Shown piece by piece: positions 10,338 through 21,014 of a stretch of 42,835 nucleotides of DNA. The translations under genes were made by a program, and so were the position numbers. The stretch is from assembly GCA_003427395.1 (NCBI GenBank), contig BFEA01000306.1:1831655-1874489 (forward strand), written 5' to 3'. A model generated the notes under the pieces. It had not been told where the DNA came from, ran no database searches, and was given only the letters and a program-made list of their open reading frames with translations. Source of the DNA: Chara braunii (taxonomy: Eukaryota; Streptophyta; Charophyceae; Charales; Characeae). The number at the start of each line of letters is the position of its first letter. Position 1 is the first letter of the stretch.

Positions 10338-11122
10338 GGTGATAGGTGCACAATCAGAATGATTCCACTCCTCATCACGTATTCCACTCCTCACCACGTA
10401 GACTCTAACCCCTGACTGACAGACCTATTGACTCGATCTAAGACTCACAGAATCCTGACAGGGATCCTGCCAGCTATGGTCTCTAGCCTAGACCTAACTA
10501 TGGCTGTCACTACTGAACCAGTGGCTGATCTGGACGCATTTAAGGAGATCCCCCGCAACTCGGCAAGAATTCTTTAACGTCTCAGACAGGACGACGTGAT
10601 CAGCTTGGTTATGCCTATGCTTTCAGCCCACAACTCAACCTTTCCGGCCTACTGTGCCACACCGAGCAGCCCGCCGGTCTGTACCGGTCCTTGGGAGGGT
10701 TCGTATCCCTTGGGACAGTCGAGTCGTCACACATAGATCCTCAACCTTACTTGGTCCGGTAGGGGAGTGGTTCAAACAGGCCCTCAATACTTAAAGACTG
10801 CCTGTGTTTCAGCCCGCAACTCAGTCTTTCATGCCCACTGTGCCCTACCAACCGTTTCCAGCCGGTCAACACCCGTCCTTGGGAGGGTTATGCCCCCCTG
10901 GAAAGTTGGATCAGCCACAGTCTCAGCCCTACTAGATCCGGTAGGGGAGTGGCCAGCAGGCTCTATCCTTCATCCACAGAGTACTATCACCTAGGAAAAA
11001 AGGGACTCAATGCAGAAAGAATAGACAGATTGACTTGACTCAGCAAGTACCAAGGGGTGTATGCACATCCATAGGGCAAGGGATAGGATGAGGGCTTGGC
11101 GAGACGTTACCAACTCCAGCTT

Positions 11123-11253
11123 GGTCAAAGTCTTGGTCAACGCCTTGGTCAACGGCCTTGGTCAATGCCGATCAACACTGCTATGACCCCCGGCCAACCC
11201 CGGTCAACTCTGGTAACGGCCGGTCAACACCTCCGGTCAACCCTCTTGGTCAA
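11123..11253 (-). repeat. TTGACC motif cluster in leader of copy B
   Basis: Eight GGTCAA strings (TTGACC on the element strand) in 131 bases, matching the cluster in copy A. Spacing differs between copies, so the motif survived while the spacers changed. Confidence 0.55.
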
Positions 11254-11546
11254 CCCTCCGATCAGCTATGGCTGCCGACTCTTCTTCCTCGCCACCCTCT
11301 TCTTCTTCACCTTCCTCGCCTCCTTTCACCCCGCTGTCTTCTTCTTCTCTTTCTCTTTTTTTTTTTTTTTTTTGATCGGCCTTCTCTTCACCTCTTGGCT
11401 ATGGCCGCTCCTTCTCCTTCCTCGGTCTCTCCCCCTCTGTCCTTCTCCCTCCTTACTTCGTCACTCCGTGATACAAGCTTCACGGCTATGGCCGCTGTCT
11501 TCTCCTTCGTGGACTGTGCAACAACTTCACAGGTACGTAACAGCCA

Positions 11547-11931
11547 NNNNNNNNNNNNNNNNNNNNNNNNNNNNNNNNNNNNNNNNNNNNNNNNNNNNNN
11601 NNNNNNNNNNNNNNNNNNNNNNNNNNNNNNNNNNNNNNNNNNNNNNNNNNNNNNNNNNNNNNNNNNNNNNNNNNNNNNNNNNNNNNNNNNNNNNNNNNNN
11701 NNNNNNNNNNNNNNNNNNNNNNNNNNNNNNNNNNNNNNNNNNNNNNNNNNNNNNNNNNNNNNNNNNNNNNNNNNNNNNNNNNNNNNNNNNNNNNNNNNNN
11801 NNNNNNNNNNNNNNNNNNNNNNNNNNNNNNNNNNNNNNNNNNNNNNNNNNNNNNNNNNNNNNNNNNNNNNNNNNNNNNNNNNNNNNNNNNNNNNNNNNNN
11901 NNNNNNNNNNNNNNNNNNNNNNNNNNNNNNN
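11547..11931. other. Assembly gap (385 N)
   Basis: A run of exactly 385 N. The homologous part of copy A holds two CT microsatellites, so the gap probably marks an unassembled simple repeat. The run has the same length as the gap at 28132-28516, so the size is likely a placeholder. Confidence 0.95.
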
Positions 11932-12024
11932 GTCCGCTATGGCGGACTACCACCTTCGGCGGCCACCTCGGCTATGGCGCATCAGGTCCTGCATACGACA
12001 GCGCGCATGGAATAGCGGGTACCA

Positions 12025-12036
12025 GCTCCGATACCA
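12025..12036 (-). promoter_or_regulatory. Primer binding site of copy B
   Basis: TGGTATCGGAGC on the element strand, one mismatch from the perfect initiator tRNA-Met PBS of copy A, one base from the LTR end at 12038. Confidence 0.87.
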
Positions 12037-12037
12037 A

Positions 12038-12925
12038 TGCGATCAGACTCGTCTTATTCACACTTTTCATGTATGTAAACAGCAGCACAGCACACTGGCG
12101 ACATGCGCCCACTCAGAACTCAGAGATATGGCTTCCAGACACGAGTTCTCTTCCAACTGGCNATGGCGACTTAGCGCCCAAACAACTCACTATTCACANA
12201 CTGGATCACCCTGGATATCCCACACACGTCACTCTGAACACTCACANATGCNCCCNCACNCTTCCCACTAACTACAGCTACANCAGCTATGGCTGCCTCT
12301 AACCTATCGCTATGCTNACTCCTCCTCTTTCGCCCACTGCGTCCTCCGGGCTCACTGCAGACCTCCTCGCACAAGACGCTGGGACAGCGCTTCCGCATGG
12401 CTTCCGCATGAATGAATGAATGGTTGGGCACTGCCTCTTGATTTCATTTCCTTGCCCGAAGTGCGCACAGTCCCGTGCCGTACTTGCTGGACTGACTGGG
12501 GACTGGGACTGTTGACTCAGCAGTGTAGACTTCCCCCACTTGCCCACATGCCTCACCACTTGACCACTTGCCTCGGCTTAAACGTGGGCAACTCACGAAA
12601 GGCCACTACTGGAACCTTCCGGAAGGTCGTAGACTTGGCCTTTCGTGACTGTAGCAGCTACGACTCTGACCCTTCTGGACTGTAACAGCTACAACCTTGA
12701 CTTTCGAGAACACTACAGCTACGGTGTCTAGACCTGACTAAGACTCATATCCGACAGGTCTACAGATCGAACCCATGCTACCTATGGACCCTATGACAAC
12801 CTATCAGCTATTACAAATACACAGGTCGCGGGTTCAATTCTACGGGCGACACAGGTAAGGTTGGGGTCTAGGGATCGAACCCTGGGATCTGCAGCAGCTA
12901 CTGCTAACTGGTGAATAACGTTTCA
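12038..12925 (-). repeat. 5' LTR of copy B
   Basis: 888 bp, TG...CA on the element strand. Compared with the 3' LTR it lacks about 28 bp around 12443, which removes the TATAAAT box and the following GTCGTTGGTCTGG-like string. It therefore should not start transcription normally. It carries the same eight ambiguous bases as 3824-4754. Confidence 0.87.
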
Positions 12926-13429
12926 CACATACCCCTTGGTACTTGCTGAGTTCAGTCTGTCTGTCTATTCTTTCTGCATCGAGTCTCTTCTGTCCTAGGT
13001 GATAGCACTCTGTGGATGAAGGATAGGGTCTTGTTGACCAAACCCACACGGGATGAGTAGGGCTAAAGGCCGTGTCTAACGACTCGACAGTCCCGGAGGA
13101 CACGAACCCTCCCAAGGACCGGTACTGACCGGTGGGCTGCTCGCTGTGGCACGGTAGGCCTCAAAATCCGAGTTGTGGGCTGCACAACAGACCGTCTAAG
13201 TCTTGAGAAACCTGCTGATCGCGAGTTTGGGGGATCTCCTTAATTGCCTCGTGATCAGGAACAGGTCTCGTAGTGACAGCCATAGTTAGGTCCAGGCTAG
13301 AGACCATAGTTGGCAAGATCCCTGTCCGGATTCTGTGAGTCTTAGATTGAGTCTATAGGTTTGTCAATCAGGGGTCAGAGTCTACGTGGTGAGGGTTAAA
13401 ACCACTTACCCGGTTGTGCACTTTTCAAC
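12926..13429 (+). other. Truncated leader of copy C
   Basis: Starts abruptly at CACATACCCCTTGGTACTTG, corresponding to the middle of the family-1 leader (about 826-840 on the opposite strand in copy A). The rest of the leader, the PBS and the 5' LTR of copy C are absent; the 5' LTR of copy B, in opposite orientation, lies directly against the break. Confidence 0.78.
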
Positions 13430-15342
13430 ATGGTTGAGACCCGCATTGGGAAGGACACTAGCCCCTAAACCAAGGAGCAGCAAGAAAAGACGGCCGCTTT
13501 AGTTAAGGAGAATAGGGAGAGAAAAGAGCGAGAGAAGCAAGCGAAGTTCAAAGCGATTGCAGAGGAACAGGTGGCGAAGATGAGGCAATTGGAGGAGGAG
13601 ATGGAGAAAAAGAAGAAGGCTGCTGAAGAATAAGTGGCAACAAAAGAAGAAAAAGAGAGAATGTGTATTGAGAGTAGAGAGGGGAGTAGTGGCGCGAAGA
13701 GGGATACAGACGCAGAGATGGAGAAGAGAATCAGTGAGTGGGTTGCTAATTTATCGTTGGGAGAAGATAAGGAGGCGGAGTCTTATGTGACTAAGGATGA
13801 GAGGGCTGCGCTAGCCAGTGAGCTAGCAATGACAGACCCTATGGAACGGCAAGAAAGGGAGGAGGAGCAGAAATTGGCATGGAAGTTGAGGATGAAGAGG
13901 GAGAAGAAGAGGAGGAGAGAGGAAGTCAATAAACTGACCGCAGAGGTGGCAAAGGTGCAGGAGTGCAGGGAGGAGGTGTTGGCCCAGCCGGATGACAAGG
14001 CCAAACGGGATAAGGTACTGGGGTACCTAGAGGTGTTGAATAAAGCCTGGATGGAGGAGCGCCAGGCTAGTTGGAGCCAAGACGTAGCTTTGAGTGCCAT
14101 GCGGTCGGGGTTCAGAGACTTTGCGCGCGAGATCGTCACCCACATTGGGGGCGAAGTCGGGCAATTGAGGGACAACGTAAGGAAGTTTTGTGAGGACGCC
14201 ATTGAGGGCGCCAAAACCATAGCCGCTGTAGAGGGCGAGGCCAGGCCTCGCAAGGACCCAGTCAAGCTCAAATTCCCGGATGCTTATGGAGGGAAGAAGG
14301 AAGAGAACTTTGACAACAGGGAAGCCAGTGTCAATAGTTATATATATCTACATCACATCCTGATAGAGGAACAAGTCCTAGTGGCCTTTCAGGCCCTTAA
14401 GGATGAGGCGGCTAGTTTTGCCAGGTCCCTTGCGCGCGCAGCCGGTTGTGAAAACAACCTGGTTGCATATTCAAAAGTCCCCCCCCTTTCTCAATTCCTC
14501 AAGCTCCTGAAGGAGCGATTCACTGATCCAACGAGAGGCGTTAGAGCCCGTGATAAGTTGCAAACGATCCACTCACGGCAGTGGAGTGCCAAGGCACTCA
14601 AGGGCGTTATGGACGACTTAGTAGCCGTCCCAGACCATGGGGTCACTGAGCCCCAACTGGTCCAATTATTTTATCGTGCCATGCCAGAGCCCCTGCGTGG
14701 GCACTTTTTTGATAAGTCCCAACAGCCCCCCATGACATACGATGCGCTCAGTAGAGAGGTGGTGCTGTTTGAGGCCAAGTCCATGCCAATTTCCACTTTC
14801 TGGCATAAGGACTTAGAGGTCAAAAGGTGCAAGGGTCGTACCATCTCAGGCCAAGTGAGGGCCAAGGATCACATGATCCTTACTTTAGAGGAAGGTGGTA
14901 CTGACGAGGTCCCATACAGTCAGATTGAGTGGGGCCTAGAGAAGGAGGAGAGTAGTATGGGGCAGGGGAGGTCCTATGCTGTTGTCGCGGCTGGAGGGAG
15001 GCCGCAAGGTACAGGAGGAGGACAGGGCCAAAGGGGCCAGGCCATGGGAGGCCGAGGACCGGGTGCACAGGGGGTTGGCGGACAGGGAAACTGCCAAGTG
15101 GGAGGCAGGGGTCCAGGTCCCCCGCCAAATCGCCAAGGTTCCAATCGGACCCCACAGCGACGAGGTGGAAGGGCACCTCAAGGGGGATGGCACCCAGGCT
15201 TGCCACAAGGCAGGCCCTGGGAAGATTTGGGTTTGGACCAGCGCATATGCAAGGAGCGCGTGACCCGGCCCATGTCATTAAATTTTGTCCCAAGTATACA
15301 CAGGCCCGTTGGGCTGCCCAGCAGTCAAAAGGGAGCCGCTAG
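13430..15342 (+). pseudogene. Gag of copy C
   Basis: The family start MVETRIGKDTSP is followed by in-frame TAA codons at 13466-13468 (a Tyr in A and B) and 13631-13633; the frame is then open from 13634 to 15379. Features in order: Lys/Glu coiled coil; capsid-like core (KLKFPDAYGGKKEENFD ... YLHHILIEEQVLVAFQALK ... FLKLLKERFTDPTRGVRARD ... FYRAMPEPLRGHFF); the EIEWGL-type acidic patch; and an RGG/GQG-rich segment (about 14985-15180). A deletion near 15250 shifts the frame and destroys the first half of the CCHC knuckle; its second half (AHVIKFCPKY) continues in the next frame to a double amber TAG TAG at 15340-15345. Confidence 0.83.
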
Positions 15343-15345
15343 TAG
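15327..15345 (+). promoter_or_regulatory. Gag stop / candidate -1 frameshift region of copy C
   Basis: AAAAGGG (15327-15333) is followed after six bases by TAG TAG in the Gag frame. The protein-like Pol frame is -1 relative to Gag and reads Leu-Val across the two amber codons, then GVATGPTSRP. Copy D has AAAAGGG and TAG TAG at the same spacing; copy B has AAAAGGC and CAG TAG. The heptamer is not a classical slippery site, so the mechanism is open. Confidence 0.5.
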
Positions 15346-15834
15346 GGGTCGCAACTGGCCCTACTTCAAGGCCATGTGAAGAAGCTAGCGCGCGCGAACA
15401 GGACACTCCCAACCCACATGAGCCTATGGCAGAGGTTGCAGGCCCGTGCCTAGCTAGTTGTAAAGAGACCGCTTGTGTTAGCGTCTCTTTAGGCACGTCC
15501 CTCACAGGTGTGGCAGAAGAGTTGAAGGAGAGGATGCCAGCCTGGGCCAAAATGAAAAAGGAGAGTAAGGGACAACTGATTTTGGTAGATGTAGAAGTTT
15601 TTAGGAGTAGAGTAGGGGCCCTTATAGACTCAGGGGCCACCCGCATCTATATTAGCCGCAAAGCGCTGAAAAAGTTAAGGCTAGGATTAAAAGTCCAGAA
15701 ATTGGCAGACCCCATAGACAGTGTCCTCGCAGACAACCACACAATGCGTGTTGAGGACTATGTAGAGGGAGTCCAGGCGTACTTTCGCCTCGAGAAGGAG
15801 AGTTCTCCATTCCCTGACTCTCCTCGTACAGGAT
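15346..15834 (+). pseudogene. Protease region of copy C pol
   Basis: The frame runs through VSLGTSLTGVAEELKER and KGQLILVDVEVF to the retroviral-type aspartic protease motif LIDSGATRIYIS (about 15625-15660), which would process the Gag-Pol polyprotein. Near 15800 about 17 bp present in copy B are missing, which shifts the frame and ends it at TGA 15834. The continuation (LHSLTLLVQDDLPFDVTLGMD) is in the next frame; its LGMDCG replaces LGMDWG. Confidence 0.82.
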
Positions 15835-17275
15835 GACCTTCCGTTCGACGTAACGTTGGGAATGGATTGCGGAGAGGCAGTAGGGGCCACACTCCATTTG
15901 AGAGAGCATGAGTGTAGGCTCCCTAGTCCGTCAGGCGAGGTTAAGATTGCTCGCCTGTTCCATGTGTCAGGTGTAGACAACACCTTGGCACATTGCTGTC
16001 TCAGTGCTCCTGCGTTCGCACAATTAGTAAAGAAGGAGCGATTAGAGGAACAGGTCTTTGTAGTTTATGTTAGACCTGTGACTGAGGCCAAGGAAGAAGA
16101 TAGTTCCACAGATCCAACAATTGCCAAGCTGCTGGAAGAGTTCAAGGATTTGACTGAGTCGCCGACAGGAGTAGTGTCGCGACCCATCCAGCATAGAATA
16201 GAGATAGAGCCTGGCAGTAGAACTCCTAAGGGCGCAGTTTATAGGATGTCCCCTAGAGAGTTAGAGGAGCTTCGCAAGCAGTTAGACGAACACCTTGAGA
16301 AAGGTTGGATCAGGCCCAGTTCGTCTCCTTTTGGAGCACCAGTTTTATTTGTCCCCGAAAAGGAAGGAGAGTTGAGAATGTGTATAGACTACAGGGGTTT
16401 TAATGCTATCACAGTGAAGAATGCTGAGCCGCTGCCTAGGATAGACGATCTCTTAGATCGGGTGCACGGTTGTAAGTATTTCTCCAAGATAGACTTGAAG
16501 TCCGGTTATCATCAGGTAGAGGTTCATCCTGATGACCAGTACAAGACTGCATTCCGGACTAGATATGGGCATTACGAGTTTATAGTGATGCCCTTTGGAC
16601 TAACCAACGCGCCAGCCACCTTTCAGCGTTGTATGAATGACCTGTTTAGATCATGGTTAGACAAGTTTGTAGTAGTTTATTTAGATGATATCTTAGTTTT
16701 TAGTAAGACCCTTCAGGAGCACCAGGGTCATATGAGGCAGGTCTTGGAGAAGCTTCGAGAGGCTAACTTCAAGATCAACGCAAAGAAATGCGAGTGGGCC
16801 AAGACACAAGTCTTGTATTTGGGCCACGTATTAGACGAAGATTGCATTAAGCCAGAGGACAATACGATAGCGGCGATAAGAGATTGGCCAACGCCCCGCA
16901 CATTGACAAAATTGCGATCGTTCCTAGGCCTAGCTAATTACTATAGGAAGTTTGTGAGGAACTTCTCCACTATCGCCGCTCCCCTGCGCAGGTTGCTTAA
17001 GAAAGAAGCAATCTGGCAATGGGACAAAGATTGTACGTATGCGCTCAAGAGATTAAAGCGCGCACTAATAGAGTACCTTGTCCTTAAAGTGGTCGATCCG
17101 TCTTTGCCCTTTGTCGTCACCACGGACGCAAGTCAGTATGGGATAGGCGCCGTGTTACAGCAAGATGACGGCAATGGCTATAGATCCGTAGAGTTCATGT
17201 CAGCGAGGATGCCCTTAGAGAAGGTAGCCACCTCGACGAACGAGAGAGAACTCTACGCTCTCAGGCAACTTTAGA
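15835..17275 (+). pseudogene. Reverse transcriptase and start of RNase H, copy C pol
   Basis: An open frame of about 470 codons. RT landmarks: [41 protein letters not shown] (near 16490-16515), FGLTNAPATFQRCM, and the catalytic YLDD at 16678-16689. The thumb/connection GLANYYRKFVRNF precedes RNase H (FVVTTDASQYGIGAVLQQ). The frame ends at a one-base deletion after ERELYALR, near 17270. The RT active site itself is intact. The enzyme makes cDNA from element RNA. Confidence 0.88.
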
Positions 17276-18959
17276 GCACTGGAAGCATTACCTGCTTGGG
17301 AGGCACTTCAAAGTGTATTCTAACCATCAAACACTTAGATGGTTAAAGACTCAGGCCAAGATGACACCTAAGTTGACTAGGTGGGCCGCAAAAATAGACC
17401 AATATGACTGTGATCTTAAGCCAGTGAAGGGCAAGTACAACGTAGTTGTGGATGCTCTAAGTAGAAGATCCGACTACTTTGGAGCTATAGTACACTATCT
17501 GGATATAGGGAGAGACCTGCAGGAGAAAGTGAAGCAAGCGTATGCGCATGACCCTATCTATAGCGACCTCCTAAAAGGAGTTAGAGAGGCCCCAGAGACT
17601 GAGCCAGATTACCGCACTACAAACTGGTTGCTGTTTGAGAAGACTAACGTATTTGACCGCCTGTGCGTTCCCAATAACGAAGAGATTCATAGTCTGATCC
17701 TAGGGGAATGCCACGATATTGAGGGACATTTCGGTTGGCAAAAGACACTAGCCAATCTGATGCGCGTGTACACTTGGCCAAGGATGAAGAATGACTGCAT
17801 AGAGTATGTCCGCAGTTGCAAAGTATGCCAGCGTAATAAGACTACTACGCGCGCACCCCTTGGTCTTCTCAGACCCTTGCCTATTCCGGATCATCCGGGA
17901 AACTCAGTGTCCATAGACTTCATGGACACCCAAGTCAAGAGCAGACATGGTAAAAGCCAAGTCATGGTCATAGTTGACCGATTTGGTAAGTACACAATTT
18001 TTGTTCCTTTGCCTGCAAAGGCACACACAAATTTAGTGATACAGAAGTTCTTTGACTTTTGGGTTAGTGAGAATGGAATCCCATTGCCAATAGTAAGCGA
18101 TAGAGATAGTCATTTCACCAGCCAGAACTGGCAAAAACTCATGAGAGTCTACGGATCTAAGTTGTTAATGTCGTTCGGCCGCCATCCAGAGACTAACGGT
18201 GAGACTGAACAGATGAACAAGATCCTACAGCAAGTTCTGCGCACGTACATTAGACCTGATCAGATCAACTGGGACGAGATGTTGCCCAAGGTAGCTAGCG
18301 CATACAACAACATCGTGCATTTGTCCACCTGTCGCACTCCCAATGAGCTGCACAAGTCCTTTAGGCCACGCAAACCATTCGAAGGACTGAACCAGGATCA
18401 GATCTACAGGCTACCGCCCGGTACTAGGGAGTTTGCGGCACAACACGAGAAAGAACTAGCAACCGTTGTAGAAAACCTCAGGAAGGCCCAGCACAGAATG
18501 GTAGAACAGGCTAATAAGCACCGTCGCCCGTCACAGTTTCAGGTAGGCGACTTAGTCTGGGTCAAGGCTAAAGAGTTTCCACCTGAGGAAAACATCTCGC
18601 AGAAGTTACTACCTGCATATAGAGGACCGTGGCCGGTTCTAGAAGTTAAGGGTGGAGAGGATGGACCGTCCTACACTATAGAGATTCCAGCACACCTCCA
18701 CACATACCCTGTGTTTCATGCTTCAAAGCTGCTGCCGTGTGTCACAAGTCAACAGTTCCCTTCAAGAAGATTTATGATCCCCTCGTATATGGATGGAAGT
18801 TATGACATTGACGGCATTGTAGATGAAGATGTGTTCAAAACAGGAGGTAGGGGTCTTCCACAGAAACAGTATAAGGTCCGGTTTGCTTATCAGGAACTGG
18901 AAGACGACCGCTGGTTCACAAGAACAGAACTTCTAGAAACAGCTACCGACATAGTCTGA
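17276..18959 (+). pseudogene. RNase H end, integrase and chromodomain, copy C pol
   Basis: Continues from the frameshift with HFKVYSNHQTLRWLKT, where the third RNase H acidic residue is Asn instead of Asp (copies B and D have YSDHETL). Then VKGKYNVVVDALSRRSDY; integrase HHCC (ECHDIEGHFGWQ ... CKVCQRNKTT); DDE core (SIDFMD, SDRDSHFTSQ, HPETNGETEQ); the GPWPVLE/HASKLLP module; and a chromodomain-like tail (SYDIDGIVDEDVFKTGGRG ... QYKVRFAYQ). The open frame of 548 codons to TGA at 18957-18959 is the longest in the window, so integrase could be structurally whole in this copy. Confidence 0.89.
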
Positions 18960-19013
18960 GCCTATGAACGTGATAAGCCTTGAACTGAAATATTCTCGGA
19001 GGACCTCGAATTT

Positions 19014-19026
19014 AGGACAGCGGGAG
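19014..19026 (+). promoter_or_regulatory. Polypurine tract of copy C
   Basis: AGGACAGCGGGAG immediately precedes the LTR start TGAAAC, matching copy B. Confidence 0.8.
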
Positions 19027-19883
19027 TGAAACGGTTTTCACCTTTTAGCAGTAGCAGATGCAGTACCCAGGGCTCGATCCCTAGACCTCACCCTACCCAT
19101 GTACAGTATCNGTGTAGANCCCGAGAGTTGAACCTGTGACCTGTGTATTCGTAGACAGTTGNTAGGTCTGTNGTAGGTCCAGAGGCAGCAGGGGTTCGAT
19201 CTGTAGGTCTATAGAATAGAAGTCTTAGCAAGTTCCAGAAGTCTAGCTGTAGTCCTTCTAGAAGGTCGGCAAGTGGGCAAATGGTCAAGTGGCGAGGCAA
19301 GTGGTGGACTTAACTGCAGTGCAATTGCAGTACGACTACGGTAGGATATGAGTCCACAGTCAGTCAGCAGTAAGGTCCAGTAAGTCCCAGTCCGGTCCAG
19401 CAAGTACCACGGGGAACTGTGAGCACCATGGGCCGATGACAAAGGGCAGACCAACGAGTTTCCGAAGTATAAATCAAAAGGCAGCGCCCAGCCTTTCATT
19501 CATTCCTGCGTGAGCCATGCGGAAGCGCTGCCACAAGCGACTTGTGCAAGGGGGTCTACAGATGAGCCCGGAGGACGCAGTGGGCGAGAGAGGAGGAGCT
19601 TAGTATAGCGATAGGGTAGAGGCAGCCATAGCTGCCATAGCTGTAGTTAGTGGGAAGTGTGTGTGTGTATGTGTGAGTGTTCGAAGTGATGCGTGTGGGA
19701 TATCCAGGGTGATCTAGTGTATGTGAACACTGAGTTGTTTGGGCGCTGAGTCGCCATAGCCAGTTGAGAGTGAACTCGTATCTGGATGCTATATCTCTGA
19801 GTTTTGAGTGGGCGCACGCCGCCAGTTTGCTGCGATGCTGTTTACATGCATGAAAAGTGTGAATGACAACGAGTCTCATTGCA
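19027..19883 (+). repeat. 3' LTR of copy C
   Basis: 857 bp, TGAAACGGTTTTCACC ... CTCATTGCA, homologous to the other three family-1 LTRs. It contains T-arm-like strings (GGCTCGATCCC at about 19073, GGGTTCGATCTG at about 19192), a TATA box and GCCATAGC octamers at about 19624-19640 and 19752. A few ambiguous bases lie at 19111-19172. The outside flank is CCTCC. Confidence 0.87.
19468..19474 (+). promoter_or_regulatory. TATA box of copy C LTR
   Basis: TATAAAT at the conserved LTR position; a transcript from it would read into the flanking DNA to the right. Confidence 0.62.
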
Positions 19884-20870
19884 CCTCCTACTCAATCGAA
19901 CAATTTCTGAAGATACTCTACCTCGAATTTAGTTCCCCCTTTGATCAACCCTCAACCATACTTAAATGAATGTTCAAATCAACTTCTCCCTATCTCCACC
20001 ACTCACATACACAATGAGGGCGCACAACTACACCAGCACCCAAACCCCAACTGTCTGTAAGTCGCAGGCGCTGATCTGGCACATGCCAAATTCCAATCCG
20101 CAGCGCCCGTATTCCACCACGAAGAAGAAGATGAACTTCGATGAAAGGAGGAGATGGCTGCCTGCTCGATGGAAGCAGCCAAACAGTCCAGCCGCTCGAT
20201 AACAGAGCGGCTCCCTCGAACCTCCCAAAAAGAAACAGCAATGTGATGACCCGCAGCACACTGAACCATTCAGATCAGGTGCTGTCCCTCGAGGATGGGC
20301 ACCCCAGCTATGGCTTCCCCTTCAGCCCGAAGGAAACGAAGATGACGAACGCTGGAATCAGCGCTGCTCTTTCCTCCCGGTCAATACTTTTGGCCAAAAA
20401 ATGAGGAAAAGACACGAACGAAATCAGGCGCAGCCTACTTCCAGGGGCTAAAGGGGACCAAACAGCAACGCCCTATCTGAAAAAGGGGACCAAACAGCAA
20501 CGCCCTATCTGACCGTCGAAGCAACGACCATCTACGACCTATAACTCATCTGCACCTAGACTGAAAGTAGGAAATGGGGGACCAGACCTACCACAGCCTC
20601 AAAGAAACGGCCTACAGGCCTATCGGTTCCCCAAGAGCAGAAAAGACAAAACTAAGTCCATCCACCCGAATAGAACACAGCCCCAGCAAGATAGAGGTCC
20701 CGGGATCAAGCCCCGGCGAGCACAAAAACAAGGAAAACTAAGACATCTACCAAAGTTAGTGTACAGCCCACTGGTAAACCTGCAATTCATTGCACATACA
20801 CATGTGTCTCTTCTTTTTTCTTTCATTTTTGAACTGACTAGACTCAAGTAGTTAAAGAATTCCGTTCATC
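19884..20870. other. Non-coding flank with a short tandem duplication
   Basis: No gene recognised. At 20450-20511 a 30-bp unit (AAAGGGGACCAAACAGCAAC and ten more bases) occurs twice with a 32-bp period. The short open frames on both strands lack family features. Confidence 0.55.
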
Positions 20871-20950
20871 TAGTACTATCCAGATTCGAACTCAGGTCTG
20901 TATTTCTACAGTTCACGGGTGTACCAAGTGTACATACATCTGGAGAAATG
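20871..20950 (-). other. tRNA-like fragment, possible SINE head
   Basis: On the minus strand the order CTTGGTACACCCGTG, GTAGAAATACAG, GAGTTCGAATCTGG resembles the D-arm to T-arm part of a tRNA, including a B-box-like GAGTTCGAATC. I cannot fold a complete cloverleaf, so it is at best a tRNA-derived repeat. Confidence 0.3.
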
Positions 20951-21014
20951 TTCGGGTCTGTATTTCAACAGTTCACGGGTGTACCAAGTGTACATACATC
21001 TAGAGAAATGTTCG
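20895..21014. repeat. 60-bp tandem duplication
   Basis: Two units with an exact 60-bp period (20895-20954 and 20955-21014), differing at only a few bases. The unit includes CACGGGTGTACCAAGTGTAC. It overlaps the tRNA-like fragment. Confidence 0.92.

Larger units (their letters stand above)
10338..12037 (-). other. Leader of copy B
   Basis: A 1.7-kb leader homologous to that of copy A, with the TTGACC cluster, a T18 run at 11356-11373, GCCATAGC octamers and a 385-base N gap where copy A has CT microsatellites. Segments around 10480-10740 and 10760-10990 look like an internal duplication: both carry a GGTCCTTGGGAGGGTT-like string and both end near a TTGGTCCGGTAGGGGAG or TAGATCCGGTAGGGGAG string. 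No gene seen. Confidence 0.7.
3824..12925 (-). mobile_element. Ty3/gypsy chromovirus-like retrotransposon, family 1 copy B
   Basis: A complete LTR-to-LTR arrangement on the minus strand: 5' LTR 12038-12925, PBS 12025-12036, leader to 10338, gag, PR, RT, RNase H, integrase, chromodomain, polypurine tract, 3' LTR. Order PR-RT-RH-IN defines Ty3/gypsy, and the chromodomain-like C-terminus suggests a chromovirus. Multiple stops and frameshifts make it non-autonomous. It faces copy C head to head at 12925/12926. Confidence 0.88.
12926..19883 (+). mobile_element. Ty3/gypsy retrotransposon, family 1 copy C, 5'-truncated
   Basis: Plus-strand copy with half a leader, gag, PR, RT, RNase H, integrase, chromodomain, polypurine tract and 3' LTR. 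It is the same family as A and B, with long stretches of near-identical protein. Missing 5' LTR and several stops and frameshifts make it non-autonomous. Confidence 0.88.
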
